A stretch of 44,376 bases of DNA, taken from contig NZ_JYMR01000025.1 of the NCBI RefSeq assembly GCF_000938255.1, positions 1 through 44,376 of the forward strand, in the 5' to 3' direction. Both the position numbers and the translations under genes were made by a program. This stretch comes from Bradyrhizobium sp. LTSP849 (GTDB taxonomy: Bacteria > Pseudomonadota > Alphaproteobacteria > Rhizobiales > Xanthobacteraceae). The notes under the pieces are model-generated. The model ran no database searches, was not told where the DNA came from, and saw only the letters and a program-made list of their open reading frames with translations. Positions 16,243-24,900 of the stretch are shown here, piece after piece; position 1 is the first letter of the stretch; every line of letters begins with the position of its first letter.

Positions 16243-18324
16243 ATGAAAATCGGTACGCTCCTGACCACCGCCATCGTCTCGCTCTCGACCGTCGGTGGCG
16301 GTCTCGCCGTCTATGTCGCCGTCACGAAATACCAGACGATGGACCGGATCACCGAAGCGCAGGGGCGGCTCGCGATCGTCCGCGCCGTCAGCGACATCCC
16401 GCGCTATCTCAACCCCGAGCGCGGTTTCGCCACCAACATCCTCTACGGCCCCGCAACCGTCGACCCGACGCTGCTCACCGAGCACGACAAGCTCCGTAAG
16501 CAGACCGACGGCGCGCGCGACAAGATGAACGCGCTGCGCAAGGACCTGCCCGGCCCCTTCGACGACGGCAACACCACCGGCACCAATATCGATGCGCTGA
16601 ATGCAAAGCTCACCGCGCTGCGCGAGGCCGTCGACAAGGCGATCGCAGGACCGGCGGATGCGCGCAAGGACGCCGCCAGGAAGATCGTCGCCGACAATGC
16701 CGTGCTCAACAGCGGCGTGACCGCGCTCCTCAACGAGCAGGTCCGCCGCATGGCGATCCTCAACGGCGACGCCTACCGTCAGGCCAGCTACGCCAACATC
16801 ACCATGACGCTGCGCGACGTCGGCGGCCTCAACGCCAGCCTGCACAAGAACCTCGTCGGCGGCAAAAAGGTGGCGACGGAGGCCGAGAAGGCCGACATCG
16901 CCCGCTCGCAGGGACGCAACGACCAGATCGCGATGTCACTCCAGGAGTTGCGCGGCAATCCGGCGACGCCCGCCAATGTCGCTTCCGCGCTCGAGACGAT
17001 GAACTCGGTCTATGTCGAGGGTTTTGGCCGCGAGCTGAAGCTCGTGAAGGACGGCGCGGTCAGCGGCAAATACGAGCACGACGTCGAGACCTTCTATGTG
17101 GAATCGCAACGCGGTCTTGGTTCGGTGATCGGCGTCCGCGACGCCTTCTACGACAACGCCGAGCAGATCCTGGCCAGTGCCTCGTCGGCCGCGCGCACGA
17201 GCTTCACGGTCGCACTCGCGGGCCTCATCGCCGTGCTGATCGCAAGCGTCGGGCTGGTCGTGACGGTACGACGCCGCGTCTGCGCACCGATCGTCGGCCT
17301 GACCTCGCGAATGTCGCGGCTTGCCAACGGTGATGTCACTGAGGCGATCCCGGGCGCCGCGCGTTCCGACGAGATCGGGGCGATGGCCGCCGCCGTGACG
17401 GTGTTCAAGGACAACATGATCCGGGCCGACCGGCTCGCGGCCGAGAAGCAGGCCGAGAATGACGGCAAGATGCGCCGTGCGCAGATGCTCGACGAGCTCA
17501 CGCGCGCGTTCGAGGCCAAGGTCACCGAGCTCGTCGGCGGCCTGTCGCAGGCGTCCTCCACGATGGAGAGCACGGCGCAGTCGATGACGTCGACGGCGGC
17601 CCAGACCAACAGCCAGGCCGCGGTCGTGGCGGCCGCCTCGGAGCAGACGTCGACCAACGTCCAGACGGTTGCGAGCGCGACAGAAGAGCTGACCTCCTCG
17701 ATCGCCGAGATCGGCCGTCAGGTCGCACAGAGCAGCGAGATCGCCGCCCGCGCCGTCGACAACGCCCGCCGCACCGGCGACACCGCACGTGCGCTCGCCG
17801 AGGGCGCGCAGAAGATCGGCGACGTCGTCACCCTGATCCAGAGCATCGCCGAGCAGACCAATCTCCTGGCGTTGAACGCGACCATCGAGGCTGCCCGCGC
17901 CGGCGACGCCGGCCGCGGCTTTGCCGTGGTGGCGTCCGAAGTGAAGTCGCTGGCCGGTCAGACCGCGAAGGCCACCACCGAAATCTCCGAGCAGATCTCC
18001 GCGATCCAGGCCGCGAGCGATGAGACCGTGACCGCGATCCGCAACGTCGCCGATGTCATCGCCGAGATCGACCAGATCGGCACCGCGATTGCAGCCGCGA
18101 TCGAGCAACAGGGCTCGGCGACCAAGGAGATCTCCCGCAGCGTCCAGGAGGCCGCCCGCGGCACCCAGGAGGTCAACACCAATATCACCGGCGTGCAGCG
18201 CGCCGCCGACGACACCGGTGCTGCCGCCAGGGAAGTGCTGGGCGCAGCCGAGCAGCTCTCGACGCAGTCGCGCGACCTCGCCGGACAGTTCGACCGCTTC
18301 CTCGGTGAAGTCAGGGCCGCGTAA
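16243..18324 (+). CDS. Methyl-accepting chemotaxis protein
   Basis: This is a transmembrane chemoreceptor that would signal to a CheA kinase. A first membrane segment lies at about 1-25, a periplasmic helical sensor region at 26-318, a second segment at about 320-342 (FTVALAGLIAVLIASVGLVVTV), a HAMP domain to about 395 and a cytoplasmic coiled coil with the conserved hairpin tip IAEQTNLLALNATIEAARAG (about 533-552). The length of 693 residues is normal. The ATG at 16243 begins the hydrophobic segment; its ribosome site is weak. The sensor domain has no family I can name, so the stimulus is unknown. It is a stand-alone gene; no che or fla genes are nearby. Confidence 0.93.
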   Translation: MKIGTLLTTAIVSLSTVGGGLAVYVAVTKYQTMDRITEAQGRLAIVRAVSDIPRYLNPERGFATNILYGPATVDPTLLTEHDKLRKQTDGARDKMNALRKDLPGPFDDGNTTGTNIDALNAKLTALREAVDKAIAGPADARKDAARKIVADNAVLNSGVTALLNEQVRRMAILNGDAYRQASYANITMTLRDVGGLNASLHKNLVGGKKVATEAEKADIARSQGRNDQIAMSLQELRGNPATPANVASALETMNSVYVEGFGRELKLVKDGAVSGKYEHDVETFYVESQRGLGSVIGVRDAFYDNAEQILASASSAARTSFTVALAGLIAVLIASVGLVVTVRRRVCAPIVGLTSRMSRLANGDVTEAIPGAARSDEIGAMAAAVTVFKDNMIRADRLAAEKQAENDGKMRRAQMLDELTRAFEAKVTELVGGLSQASSTMESTAQSMTSTAAQTNSQAAVVAAASEQTSTNVQTVASATEELTSSIAEIGRQVAQSSEIAARAVDNARRTGDTARALAEGAQKIGDVVTLIQSIAEQTNLLALNATIEAARAGDAGRGFAVVASEVKSLAGQTAKATTEISEQISAIQAASDETVTAIRNVADVIAEIDQIGTAIAAAIEQQGSATKEISRSVQEAARGTQEVNTNITGVQRAADDTGAAAREVLGAAEQLSTQSRDLAGQFDRFLGEVRAA

Positions 18325-18366
18325 AAACCCTGAACGCACGCCGAAGCAGGCAAGCAGTTTTGCGAC

Positions 18367-18903
18367 TTACGCCGTGGACGCGTTCAAGCGCTCGGCCAGA
18401 TTGGGCTGCGGTAGTCCGCGCTGAAACATCAGCAGATCGAGCGACGGCGGCTCCTGCTTGGTCGTGATCGAAAGGCAGGCGTGCGCGTGGCCGCGATGAT
18501 GAGTCTGGTGATTGAAGAGATGAAGTAGGATATCCGCGAGCGGCTGTTCCTGCGGCTTCCCGGACGTCGTCTGATAGGCGTGCAGCCGCGCCAGCGCTGC
18601 TTCGTCGTAACCGTCGACCACCGCAATGAGGCGCGCATCTTCGGCGAGCCGGGCGCGGGTAAGCTCCAGGCGATCCTCGTAGAGGATCTGGTCGAGACGC
18701 TTCGGCTGTTCGCCGATGGCCGTCAGCCGAGTCAGCCACAGCCTGTCGGTCAGAAGAAGGTGGTTCAGTGTGCCGTGCAGGCTGTGAAAGAACACGCCGA
18801 CATCGGCACGATACAGCTCTTCCGGCAACGCGAGCGCCGCTTCGTAAAGGCGGGCGTTGGCCCAGGAATTATAGGCAGCAAGCTGCTGGAACAGGTTTGG
18901 CAT
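18367..18903 (-). CDS. DinB family protein
   Basis: This is a four-helix-bundle protein of the DinB/YfiT metalloenzyme superfamily. Three histidines in the canonical positions can bind a divalent metal: His48 (GTLNHLLLTDRLW) and His132 and His136 within LFNHQTHHRGHAH. The length of 178 residues is typical. Members include thiol-S-transferases and proteins of unknown function induced by DNA damage; nothing here points to a specific substrate. It is divergent from a LysR-type regulator with a 105-base shared promoter region holding a perfect T-N11-A palindrome, so the LysR protein is a likely regulator. Confidence 0.88.
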   Translation of the reverse strand: MPNLFQQLAAYNSWANARLYEAALALPEELYRADVGVFFHSLHGTLNHLLLTDRLWLTRLTAIGEQPKRLDQILYEDRLELTRARLAEDARLIAVVDGYDEAALARLHAYQTTSGKPQEQPLADILLHLFNHQTHHRGHAHACLSITTKQEPPSLDLLMFQRGLPQPNLAERLNASTA

Positions 18904-18928
18904 CGACGTTCACTCCGCCTCATCAATG

Positions 18929-18952
18929 GCAGTTTGCGAATAGCAGTTTGCG
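18929..18952. repeat. Direct repeat in the dinB-lysR promoter region
   Basis: GCAGTTTGCG occurs twice, at 18929-18938 and 18943-18952, with a 14-base period. It lies just upstream of the dinB-like gene and near the LysR-box palindrome, so it may be part of the same control region. Confidence 0.5.
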
Positions 18953-18964
18953 CTTGCGTCAAAG

Positions 18965-18981
18965 GGTGAGATAATCTCACC
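18965..18981. promoter_or_regulatory. LysR-type box (T-N11-A palindrome)
   Basis: GGTGAGAT-A-ATCTCACC has perfect eight-base arms and contains TGAGATAATCTCA, an exact T-N11-A motif. It lies 28 bases upstream of the lysR start and 62 bases from the divergent dinB-like start, the usual site for autoregulation and control of a divergent target. Confidence 0.65.
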
Positions 18982-19008
18982 TGTCGTTACCAATGTGAGC
19001 GACAGATC

Positions 19009-19977
19009 ATGCTTCCATCGCTCAGAGGCCTGCAGGCGCTTTCGGTGCTGTCTCAAACGGGCAGTCTCACGGCAGCGGCCGACATCCTCGGGGTCAGCCG
19101 GTCGGCCCTGTCCCATCGGATCGCGGATCTCGAACACCAGCTCGGCGTGGGCCTCATCCAAAAGCGGGGACGCCGAGTCGCGCCGACCGATGACGCCGAG
19201 GCCCTCCTCTCGGTTATGGGCGACGCCCTCGACCGCATCGAGGCCGCTGTCGAGCCGATCCGCCGCCGGCGCTCTCAGTTGCGCATCAGCACGGTCGCGA
19301 CCTTGGCATCGCACTGGTTATTGCCGCGGCTTCCAGAATTCCGGGCCCTGCATCCGGATATCGACGTGGCGCTCACCACGACCCGTCGTGTGATCGACCT
19401 TGAGGCCGAGGATATCGACTGCGCCATCCGCTATGGATTGGGGCGCTGGTCTGGAATGACGGCGGCCTTGCTGTTTCGCGAAACGCTCGCCCCCGTGGCC
19501 GCCCCGACCGCCGATCAGAATCTCGACGGCTCGTCCATTATCCGCGCCCGCTCGCGCTTTCGGGACTGGTCGCTTTGGTGGACGGCGTCCCGCCGCGCTG
19601 GAAAGCCAAGCGACGGCGGCCTGGTTGTCGAGTCCCGCGCGCAAGCCCTCGAAGCGGCGCTGGCCGGCGGCGGCATTGCGATGATCGATATGGCTTACCT
19701 CGAGGCGCATCTGTCGAGCGGAAGGTTGAGGCTGCTCGCGCCGCCCGTTACGCTCGACGAAGGCTATTATCTCGTCCGTCGACCCGTTGGCCGCAATGAT
19801 CGCCTCGTCAGCGCCTTTGAGGACTGGATCCTCGCAGCGTCGGAACAGCCGAGGCCCGAGGCGCGACGGGTGAAGGCGCTTTCGACTCAGGGGCCGGCGC
19901 CGACCGGCTCGGGCCGCAACGGGAAGCACACCCCAAGCAGGCGGCCGCTGGGGAGAGGTGACACGAAGCGCGCTTAA
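19009..19977 (+). CDS. LysR family transcriptional regulator
   Basis: This is a LysR-type regulator of the GcvA-like group. The N-terminal winged helix (about 5-62) includes SLTAAADILGVSRSALSHRIADLEHQLG; the C-terminal periplasmic-binding-like effector domain spans about 90-290. The 322 residues include an unusual Arg/Gly/Pro-rich tail after residue 285. It is divergent from the DinB-like gene, with a LysR box between them, and its last four bases overlap the convergent flavin reductase gene. The effector is unknown. Confidence 0.9.
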   Translation: MLPSLRGLQALSVLSQTGSLTAAADILGVSRSALSHRIADLEHQLGVGLIQKRGRRVAPTDDAEALLSVMGDALDRIEAAVEPIRRRRSQLRISTVATLASHWLLPRLPEFRALHPDIDVALTTTRRVIDLEAEDIDCAIRYGLGRWSGMTAALLFRETLAPVAAPTADQNLDGSSIIRARSRFRDWSLWWTASRRAGKPSDGGLVVESRAQALEAALAGGGIAMIDMAYLEAHLSSGRLRLLAPPVTLDEGYYLVRRPVGRNDRLVSAFEDWILAASEQPRPEARRVKALSTQGPAPTGSGRNGKHTPSRRPLGRGDTKRA

Positions 19978-20564
19978 TATGGCGGTGGCTTGCGCGCGCG
20001 CTGCGCCTTGGCCGCCTCGATCCACCAATTGAGATCGTCGGCGAAGCGCGGGAACGACCGTTCAAGCGCCTTGCCGCCCTCGCCGATCGGCTCGCTCTCG
20101 GCCGACAGCGTCTGCGCGATCGGGCCGACGCCGATCGTGCTCGACACCACGACCATACCCATCTCCGACAGCGTGCCGTGCCAGGCGGTCGAGGCGCGTG
20201 CGCCGGACAGGCGGCCGGCGGAATAGCTCACGATGGCGGCCGGGCGCCAGAACCACTCCTCCAGGAAATGGTCAGTGAGATTCTTCAATCCGGGCTGAAT
20301 GCCCCAATTGTATTCCCCGGTGACGAAGACAAAACCGTCAGCGCCGCGGATCTGCCCCGCCAGCTTCTCCAGCGCCTCCGGCGCTGCGCCCTTGGGATGT
20401 TCCTTGTACATGCGGTCGAGCATCGGCAGGCCGATCGCCTTGGCGTCGATGAACTCGACCTCCTCGCCGCGGCTGCGCAGCCGATCGATCACGAAATTCG
20501 CAAGGCGAATGCCCATCCGGTCGGAGCGATAGGAACCATAGAGGACGAGGATGCGGTTGCTCAT
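19974..20564 (-). CDS. NADPH-dependent FMN reductase family protein
   Basis: This is a flavodoxin-like reductase that would bind FMN and reduce flavin, quinone or azo substrates with NAD(P)H. The phosphate loop is near the N-terminus (LYGSYRSDRMGIRLANF) and the family signature GEYNWGIQPGLKNLTDH lies near residues 83-99. The length of 196 residues is normal. It converges on the LysR gene with a four-base overlap at the stops and is preceded by an AraC gene on the same strand 44 bases away, so the two could share a transcript. Confidence 0.88.
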   Translation of the reverse strand: MSNRILVLYGSYRSDRMGIRLANFVIDRLRSRGEEVEFIDAKAIGLPMLDRMYKEHPKGAAPEALEKLAGQIRGADGFVFVTGEYNWGIQPGLKNLTDHFLEEWFWRPAAIVSYSAGRLSGARASTAWHGTLSEMGMVVVSSTIGVGPIAQTLSAESEPIGEGGKALERSFPRFADDLNWWIEAAKAQRARKPPPY

Positions 20565-20608
20565 GGCCGGCAGGTTAGCACGGAGTCCGGCCCCGATCCA
20601 TTTTCACG

Positions 20609-21556
20609 CTATCGCCTGCGTCCGCGCTCCAGCGTTTCCGACGGCGTCTCGCCGTACTGGTCGCGATAGCTTCGGGAGAAATCGCTGAGATGCCAGAAGC
20701 CGAACGCCAGCGCGACGGCCTTCACGCTGTCAGCGCCTCCCGATAGCCGTTGGCGAACCAGCCACAGCCGGCGCAGGCGCAAGAAGCGGTGCAGGCTCAT
20801 GCCGCGATAGCGGCGGACGACATCATGCAAGGTGCGGACGGAGAGGCCGAGCTTGCGCGCGACCTCCTCGCTGTAGATCGGTTGTGAGAGATCGTCGGAT
20901 ATGAGCGCGCGGATATCCTGAAAAATCTTGAACTGCCGCTCGTCGTTCGGCCGAACCGTCCATCGCGCGGGAACCAGATTGGCGAACGCGGCATCGACCG
21001 CGCCGAACAGGGACTCCTTCATCGCGGCCGCCTTCAGCGGCACCTCAGTGGGATCGATGGGCTCGGACGCGGCAGCCACCACCTCCCTGACCACCTTGCG
21101 CAGCCAATGCAGCGCCAACGGACTGGTCTCGAATATCTTGAAGCTGGAACTCGTCGCGGGCCAGCCGCGATCCTTCACCTCGGGGCGGAACACGACCGAG
21201 GCAATCTGTCGCGGCACCTCCTCGATGGTGGTGTAGGCGGCCCCGCTGCTGCCGATGACGATGACCGCGCGGTCGCGCTGCGCGCCGTTGAAGCGAATGG
21301 GAACGTCAAGGTCGTCCATCGCAAAACCGACCGCGGTGCAATCGGCGATGAGCTGCGCGTCTACGACGCGCGGAAACGCCCGCGTGACGTTCACGTCACA
21401 GCCTGGCAATTGTACGATGATCTGCTCAGTCGCAATCCTTCGCACGAACGGCGTGAACTCGAAGTTCAGGCCACGGATCGCGTTGCGAAACTCGTCGACG
21501 TCTGCAAATCGAAATATTTTTGGCGCCAACGCAGGCGCATCATCAATGCTGGTCAT
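20609..21556 (-). CDS. AraC family transcriptional regulator
   Basis: This is an activator-type regulator. The C-terminal double helix-turn-helix (about 225-312) is clear: VARKLGLSVRTLHDVVRRYRG and AVALAFGFWHLSDFSRSYRDQYGETPSE. The N-terminal 200 residues are a non-cupin sensor region of the kind seen in AraC proteins that look like the AraC_binding_2 group; no ligand is evident. The length is 315 residues. The start at 21556 lacks a clear ribosome site. It lies upstream of the FMN reductase gene on the same strand and divergent from the DUF2336 gene across a 306-base gap. Confidence 0.9.
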   Translation of the reverse strand: MTSIDDAPALAPKIFRFADVDEFRNAIRGLNFEFTPFVRRIATEQIIVQLPGCDVNVTRAFPRVVDAQLIADCTAVGFAMDDLDVPIRFNGAQRDRAVIVIGSSGAAYTTIEEVPRQIASVVFRPEVKDRGWPATSSSFKIFETSPLALHWLRKVVREVVAAASEPIDPTEVPLKAAAMKESLFGAVDAAFANLVPARWTVRPNDERQFKIFQDIRALISDDLSQPIYSEEVARKLGLSVRTLHDVVRRYRGMSLHRFLRLRRLWLVRQRLSGGADSVKAVALAFGFWHLSDFSRSYRDQYGETPSETLERGRRR

Positions 21557-21862
21557 GACAAATGAAAAGCTGCGTCGCGAAACGACGCGCGTCCGGCGGA
21601 CAGTACCGGTCTGATCCCCCCTTTCGGTTGCCCCGCTACACCGAAAGACACATCCTAAGCGCTTTCAACCAATTGGCGAGCCCTCAGCTCAAAGAACTAG
21701 GCGGCGGGTCCCCTCCTGCCAAATTTCGATAGCGTTTCTCCTGAAGCAGCCGGTGTGCTGATACCCGAGACGATCAAAGTCTAAAATCCAAATTAACAAC
21801 TTTGAGGCGAAATAGGGCCCGTTCATTTCGTCGACGTTATTTTTAGAGTTCAGGCTCCTGCC
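21557..21862. other. Intergenic region between araC-type and DUF2336 genes
   Basis: These 306 bases carry no gene. They are less GC-rich than the surroundings near the DUF2336 start, where promoters are expected. At 21665-21680 the sequence TCAACCAATTGGCGAG shares its first 12 bases with the TetR palindrome at 3329-3344. No other structure stood out. Confidence 0.5.
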
Positions 21863-22990
21863 ATGATGGCAAATTCGCCTGCCGATATTCTTGTCGAGTT
21901 GGAAGAAGCGGTCGCGGCGTGCCCGCCGGAGCGCTGTGCCCGCATTCTCGCAGGCATTGTTCGTCTGCTCGCAACCAGCCGCGACCGGCCGCAGGAACTG
22001 CTAGTCAACGTGCTCGATGGCGTGCTGCTGCGCCTGACAGGACGCGTTGCGCCGAGTGCGCTGGTGCAGCTCAGCCGGGCGCTTGCCGACATGGATGTTG
22101 CACCGCAAGATACATTGCGCCAGCTGGCTTCGCACGAACATCAGGACGTCGCGTGCCCGCTTCTGCTCAAATCGCACGCGCTATCAACGGCCGACCTCGA
22201 GGCGGTCGCCGGGTCGTGCGGCGAACGCCATCAACTCGCGATCGCGGCCCGGGACCAAATCGAAGCAGTTGTGGTTGAGGCGCTGGTCAAACGCGGCGGC
22301 CGGGCGGTCTGCCTTGCGCTGATTGGGAACCCCGGCGCCATGTTCTCCGATGCCGCCTATGCTTTGCTCGTTGAGACGAGCGCGGCGGATGACGCAGTCA
22401 CGAAGGCGCTGGCGCTCCGGCCGGGCACGCCCGATATCGTCGTTCGCAAACTGCTCTCCGCGTCACCCGGCAAGATTCCAGCCAACAAGACTCCGGCCAA
22501 GCCCAACGCCTCCGCCGCGCCCCCTGCATCGAACCCGGAGCCCGCTCCGGTTCCACCAAAGCGGCCCTGCTCCGCTGACTATGCGAGCGCAAGGCCGGAG
22601 ATCGTTGCGCTTAACCGCGTCGGCAAGCTCAACGATTCCACGGTGAACCGCTTCGCGATCCGTGGCGAGATTGCCAATTTGTTCACCGCCTTGTCGGTGC
22701 TGTCAGGGGCGCCGATCGAGATCGTCGAGCACGTCATGACCGATGACGATTGCGAAGGCCTGGTGATGGCCTGCCGGGCTTCGCGCCTGAACTGGCAGAC
22801 TACGCTCGCGATCCTGAGCAATCGCGGCGGCGCACGCCTCTCTTTTGCCGAGCGCGAACGCGCACAACACATTTTCGAAACACTTCTTTTGTCGACCAGC
22901 CAATGGACAGTGCGCTGGGGGGAAATCGCAGCCAACGCCAGCACAAGCGATGCGGGAAATCGCGGCGTAAAAATGGGGGTTAGCCGATGA
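21863..22990 (+). CDS. DUF2336 domain protein
   Basis: This protein belongs to the DUF2336 family, alphaproteobacterial helical-repeat proteins often found beside cyclic-di-GMP and motility genes; the molecular function is not established. The N-terminal two thirds are a run of short helices (for example RCARILAGIVRLLATSRDRPQELLVNVLDGVLLRL), followed by a Pro/Ala/Lys-rich linker around 205-235 and a second helical part with the EIVEHVMTDDDCEGLVMACRASRLNW stretch. The length of 375 residues is usual. Two ATG codons (21863 and 21866) are possible starts with weak ribosome sites. The stop overlaps the next gene, encoding a PilZ protein, by four bases (ATGA), so the two are coupled. Confidence 0.82.
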   Translation: MMANSPADILVELEEAVAACPPERCARILAGIVRLLATSRDRPQELLVNVLDGVLLRLTGRVAPSALVQLSRALADMDVAPQDTLRQLASHEHQDVACPLLLKSHALSTADLEAVAGSCGERHQLAIAARDQIEAVVVEALVKRGGRAVCLALIGNPGAMFSDAAYALLVETSAADDAVTKALALRPGTPDIVVRKLLSASPGKIPANKTPAKPNASAAPPASNPEPAPVPPKRPCSADYASARPEIVALNRVGKLNDSTVNRFAIRGEIANLFTALSVLSGAPIEIVEHVMTDDDCEGLVMACRASRLNWQTTLAILSNRGGARLSFAERERAQHIFETLLLSTSQWTVRWGEIAANASTSDAGNRGVKMGVSR

Positions 22991-23313
22991 AATTCGACGG
23001 TCGCAAGGCGCTTCGCGTGCGGATGGATCACAAGCAGGCTGTCAATCTGATGGGCTCGGACGGCACCTGGCGACGCAGCTGCGTCCTGCTCGACGTGTCG
23101 CAGAGCGGCGCCAAGATCGAGGTCGAAGGCACACTCGACGTGCTCCAGGCCAAGGAATTCTTCTTGCTGCTGTCGTCGACGGGTCTGGCCTATCGGCGCT
23201 GCGAGCTGGTCTGGATCGATGGAACCACGGCCGGCGTCCACTTCCTCACCGCAGACGGCAGGAAGAAACCGCCGAGCGCTGCCGCCGCACAGAACTCCAC
23301 CCAGAGCAAATAG
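22987..23313 (+). CDS. PilZ domain protein
   Basis: This is a single-domain cyclic-di-GMP receptor candidate. Both ligand motifs of PilZ are present: RKALR (Arg6 to Arg10, the RxxxR motif) and DVSQSG (36-41, the D/NxSxxG motif), followed by the usual beta barrel with LVWIDGTTAGVHF. The length of 108 residues is typical. It is translationally coupled to the DUF2336 gene and followed 50 bases later by an HD-GYP gene, so receptor and cyclic-di-GMP hydrolase sit together. Its output partner is probably the DUF2336 protein or a flagellar or polysaccharide target; that is inference. Confidence 0.88.
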   Translation: MKFDGRKALRVRMDHKQAVNLMGSDGTWRRSCVLLDVSQSGAKIEVEGTLDVLQAKEFFLLLSSTGLAYRRCELVWIDGTTAGVHFLTADGRKKPPSAAAAQNSTQSK

Positions 23314-23363
23314 ACTCAAGACTTCGTCAAGTTCGTTGAACTCCAGTGTAGTCCAGGTCAACC

Positions 23364-24485
23364 GTGCAGAATGCGCGAACCATAACCCGCCCCGTCAAAG
23401 GCGACGAAGGCATCCGAGCGACGGACGCGGCACGCCCGTTCGTGCATGTGCTGGCCGATTCTTCCGACAAACTGGCCGGCGTCTGCTCGATCCTCGAACA
23501 GCAGTTTACCGTCGCGGGCGAGCGCCTCGACGCGGAAGCGAAGCTGTCCCAAGTGCCGTTCGCCATCGTCATCCGCGCGGAGCTGCGTGACACCGGCACC
23601 ATTGCAGCCATCAAGAAGCGGGCCGCCAAGCTCGCGAAGGCCACCAAGCGTATCTTCCTCGTCGAGCACTCCTCGCACACAACTATCTCGCAGGCCTACG
23701 CCCTCGGCGCCACGTTCGTGCTTCCCGGCACGATCAACAAGATCAAGCTGCTGGCGGCGCTGGCTGACCCGGCCGAGCCGTCATCGGCTTCGTCAGGCAA
23801 CACGCCACAACGGGACAACGCCGTCGAAACCGCGGCGACCGCCATCGCGTCGATGTTCACGGCGGTGACGCTCGGCGCGCCCCTCGACGTCGACGGCACC
23901 AAGGAGGCCGGCCGCCAGATCGCCGATCGCATCACCGAGCACGGCTTGTCCGAATGGCTCACGACGGTGCGGCGTCACCACGAGGGAACCTACCAGCACT
24001 GCCTGCTCGTGACCGGCGTGGCGATCGACTTTGGCCTGAGCCTCGGCGTCGGCAAGACCGATCTGGAGCGCCTGTACACGGCCGCCATGTTCCACGACAT
24101 CGGCAAGGCCAAAATCCCGCTTGCAATCCTGGACAAGCCCGGCCGCCTCGATGCCGACGAGCGCGCCATGATCGAGACCCATCCGACGGCGGGTTACGAG
24201 TTTTTGAAGGATCACGAAAAAATTTCGCCGGAGATTCTCGATGCCGTCCGGCATCACCACGAATATCTCGACGGCAGCGGATATCCGGACGCGCTGTGCG
24301 GTGAGAACATCAACGACATCGTGCGCATTCTCACGATCTCGGACATCTTCGCCGCGCTGATCGAGCACCGGCACTACAAGCCGACGATGCCGCGCAACGA
24401 GGCCTACAATATTCTCTGCGGAATGAGCGGAAAGCTGGAGAAGGCGCTTGTGACCTCGTTCAAAGAGGTCGCGCTCACACGGTGA
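23364..24485 (+). CDS. HD-GYP domain phosphodiesterase
   Basis: This enzyme is predicted to hydrolyse cyclic-di-GMP. The HD-GYP core is complete: HDIGK (244-248), His273 in ETHPTAGYEF, HHHE (297-300), DGSGYP (303-308) and Asp327. Residues 25-135 look like a receiver fold (alternating VHVLADSS, FAIVIRAE, RIFLVEH, ATFVLP strands), but the positions where the phosphoacceptor Asp and Lys are expected are not recognisable, so it is probably a pseudo-receiver. GTG 23364 is the start, with CCAGG upstream. The length is 373 residues. It follows the PilZ gene by 50 bases; together with DUF2336 it forms a signalling unit. Confidence 0.9.
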   Translation: MQNARTITRPVKGDEGIRATDAARPFVHVLADSSDKLAGVCSILEQQFTVAGERLDAEAKLSQVPFAIVIRAELRDTGTIAAIKKRAAKLAKATKRIFLVEHSSHTTISQAYALGATFVLPGTINKIKLLAALADPAEPSSASSGNTPQRDNAVETAATAIASMFTAVTLGAPLDVDGTKEAGRQIADRITEHGLSEWLTTVRRHHEGTYQHCLLVTGVAIDFGLSLGVGKTDLERLYTAAMFHDIGKAKIPLAILDKPGRLDADERAMIETHPTAGYEFLKDHEKISPEILDAVRHHHEYLDGSGYPDALCGENINDIVRILTISDIFAALIEHRHYKPTMPRNEAYNILCGMSGKLEKALVTSFKEVALTR

Positions 24486-24528
24486 GCCCGCGCGAACCCG
24501 CCGCCAAGAACGACGTCACGAGCCCACC

Positions 24529-24732
24529 TTAGTGCGTGGCCCGGTATTTGACGCGGTGCGGGATAGACCGGCAGGCCAGCCCTTCCGCAAGCAGCTTCAT
24601 GTCCTCGCGTCTGCCGCTGCGAACCAGCCTGCTGAACTCTTCAGGAGTGAAGGGAAGACTTGGATCATCATCAATCGGGCGCCGCATTCGCGTACCGAAC
24701 AACCGTCGAACCAGGCTAGCGAGCCGCCGCAT
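24529..24732 (-). CDS. Small hypothetical protein
   Basis: This 67-residue basic protein begins with an Arg-rich amphipathic helix (MRRLASLVRRLFGTRMRR) and continues with SLPFTPEEFSRLVRSGRREDMKLLAEGLA. I do not recognise a family. GAGGGAA lies six bases before ATG 24732, a good ribosome site, which together with its position in a gap supports a real gene. It is convergent with the HD-GYP gene 43 bases away. Confidence 0.55.
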   Translation of the reverse strand: MRRLASLVRRLFGTRMRRPIDDDPSLPFTPEEFSRLVRSGRREDMKLLAEGLACRSIPHRVKYRATH

Positions 24733-24867
24733 GTCAATTCCCTCGCGCCAGCATCAAACCTTTCAGTCCGCATATTGTTCCTCCCGCGCGATCGAGATTG
24801 CAAGGGGCCGCGGGGAGTCCGCACGAAAAATTTCGTGAGGGAATCATCTCCCGCTCCGCGCCAGTCG

Positions 24868-24900
24868 GCCCGTCGCGTCAGTCAGCCCGTCGCGTCAGTC
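24868..24900. repeat. 17-bp tandem duplication at the nitroreductase stop
   Basis: GCCCGTCGCGTCAGTC occurs at 24868-24883 and again at 24885-24900, separated by one A, so a 17-base unit is repeated in tandem. The second copy contains the nitroreductase stop codon. Confidence 0.75.
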
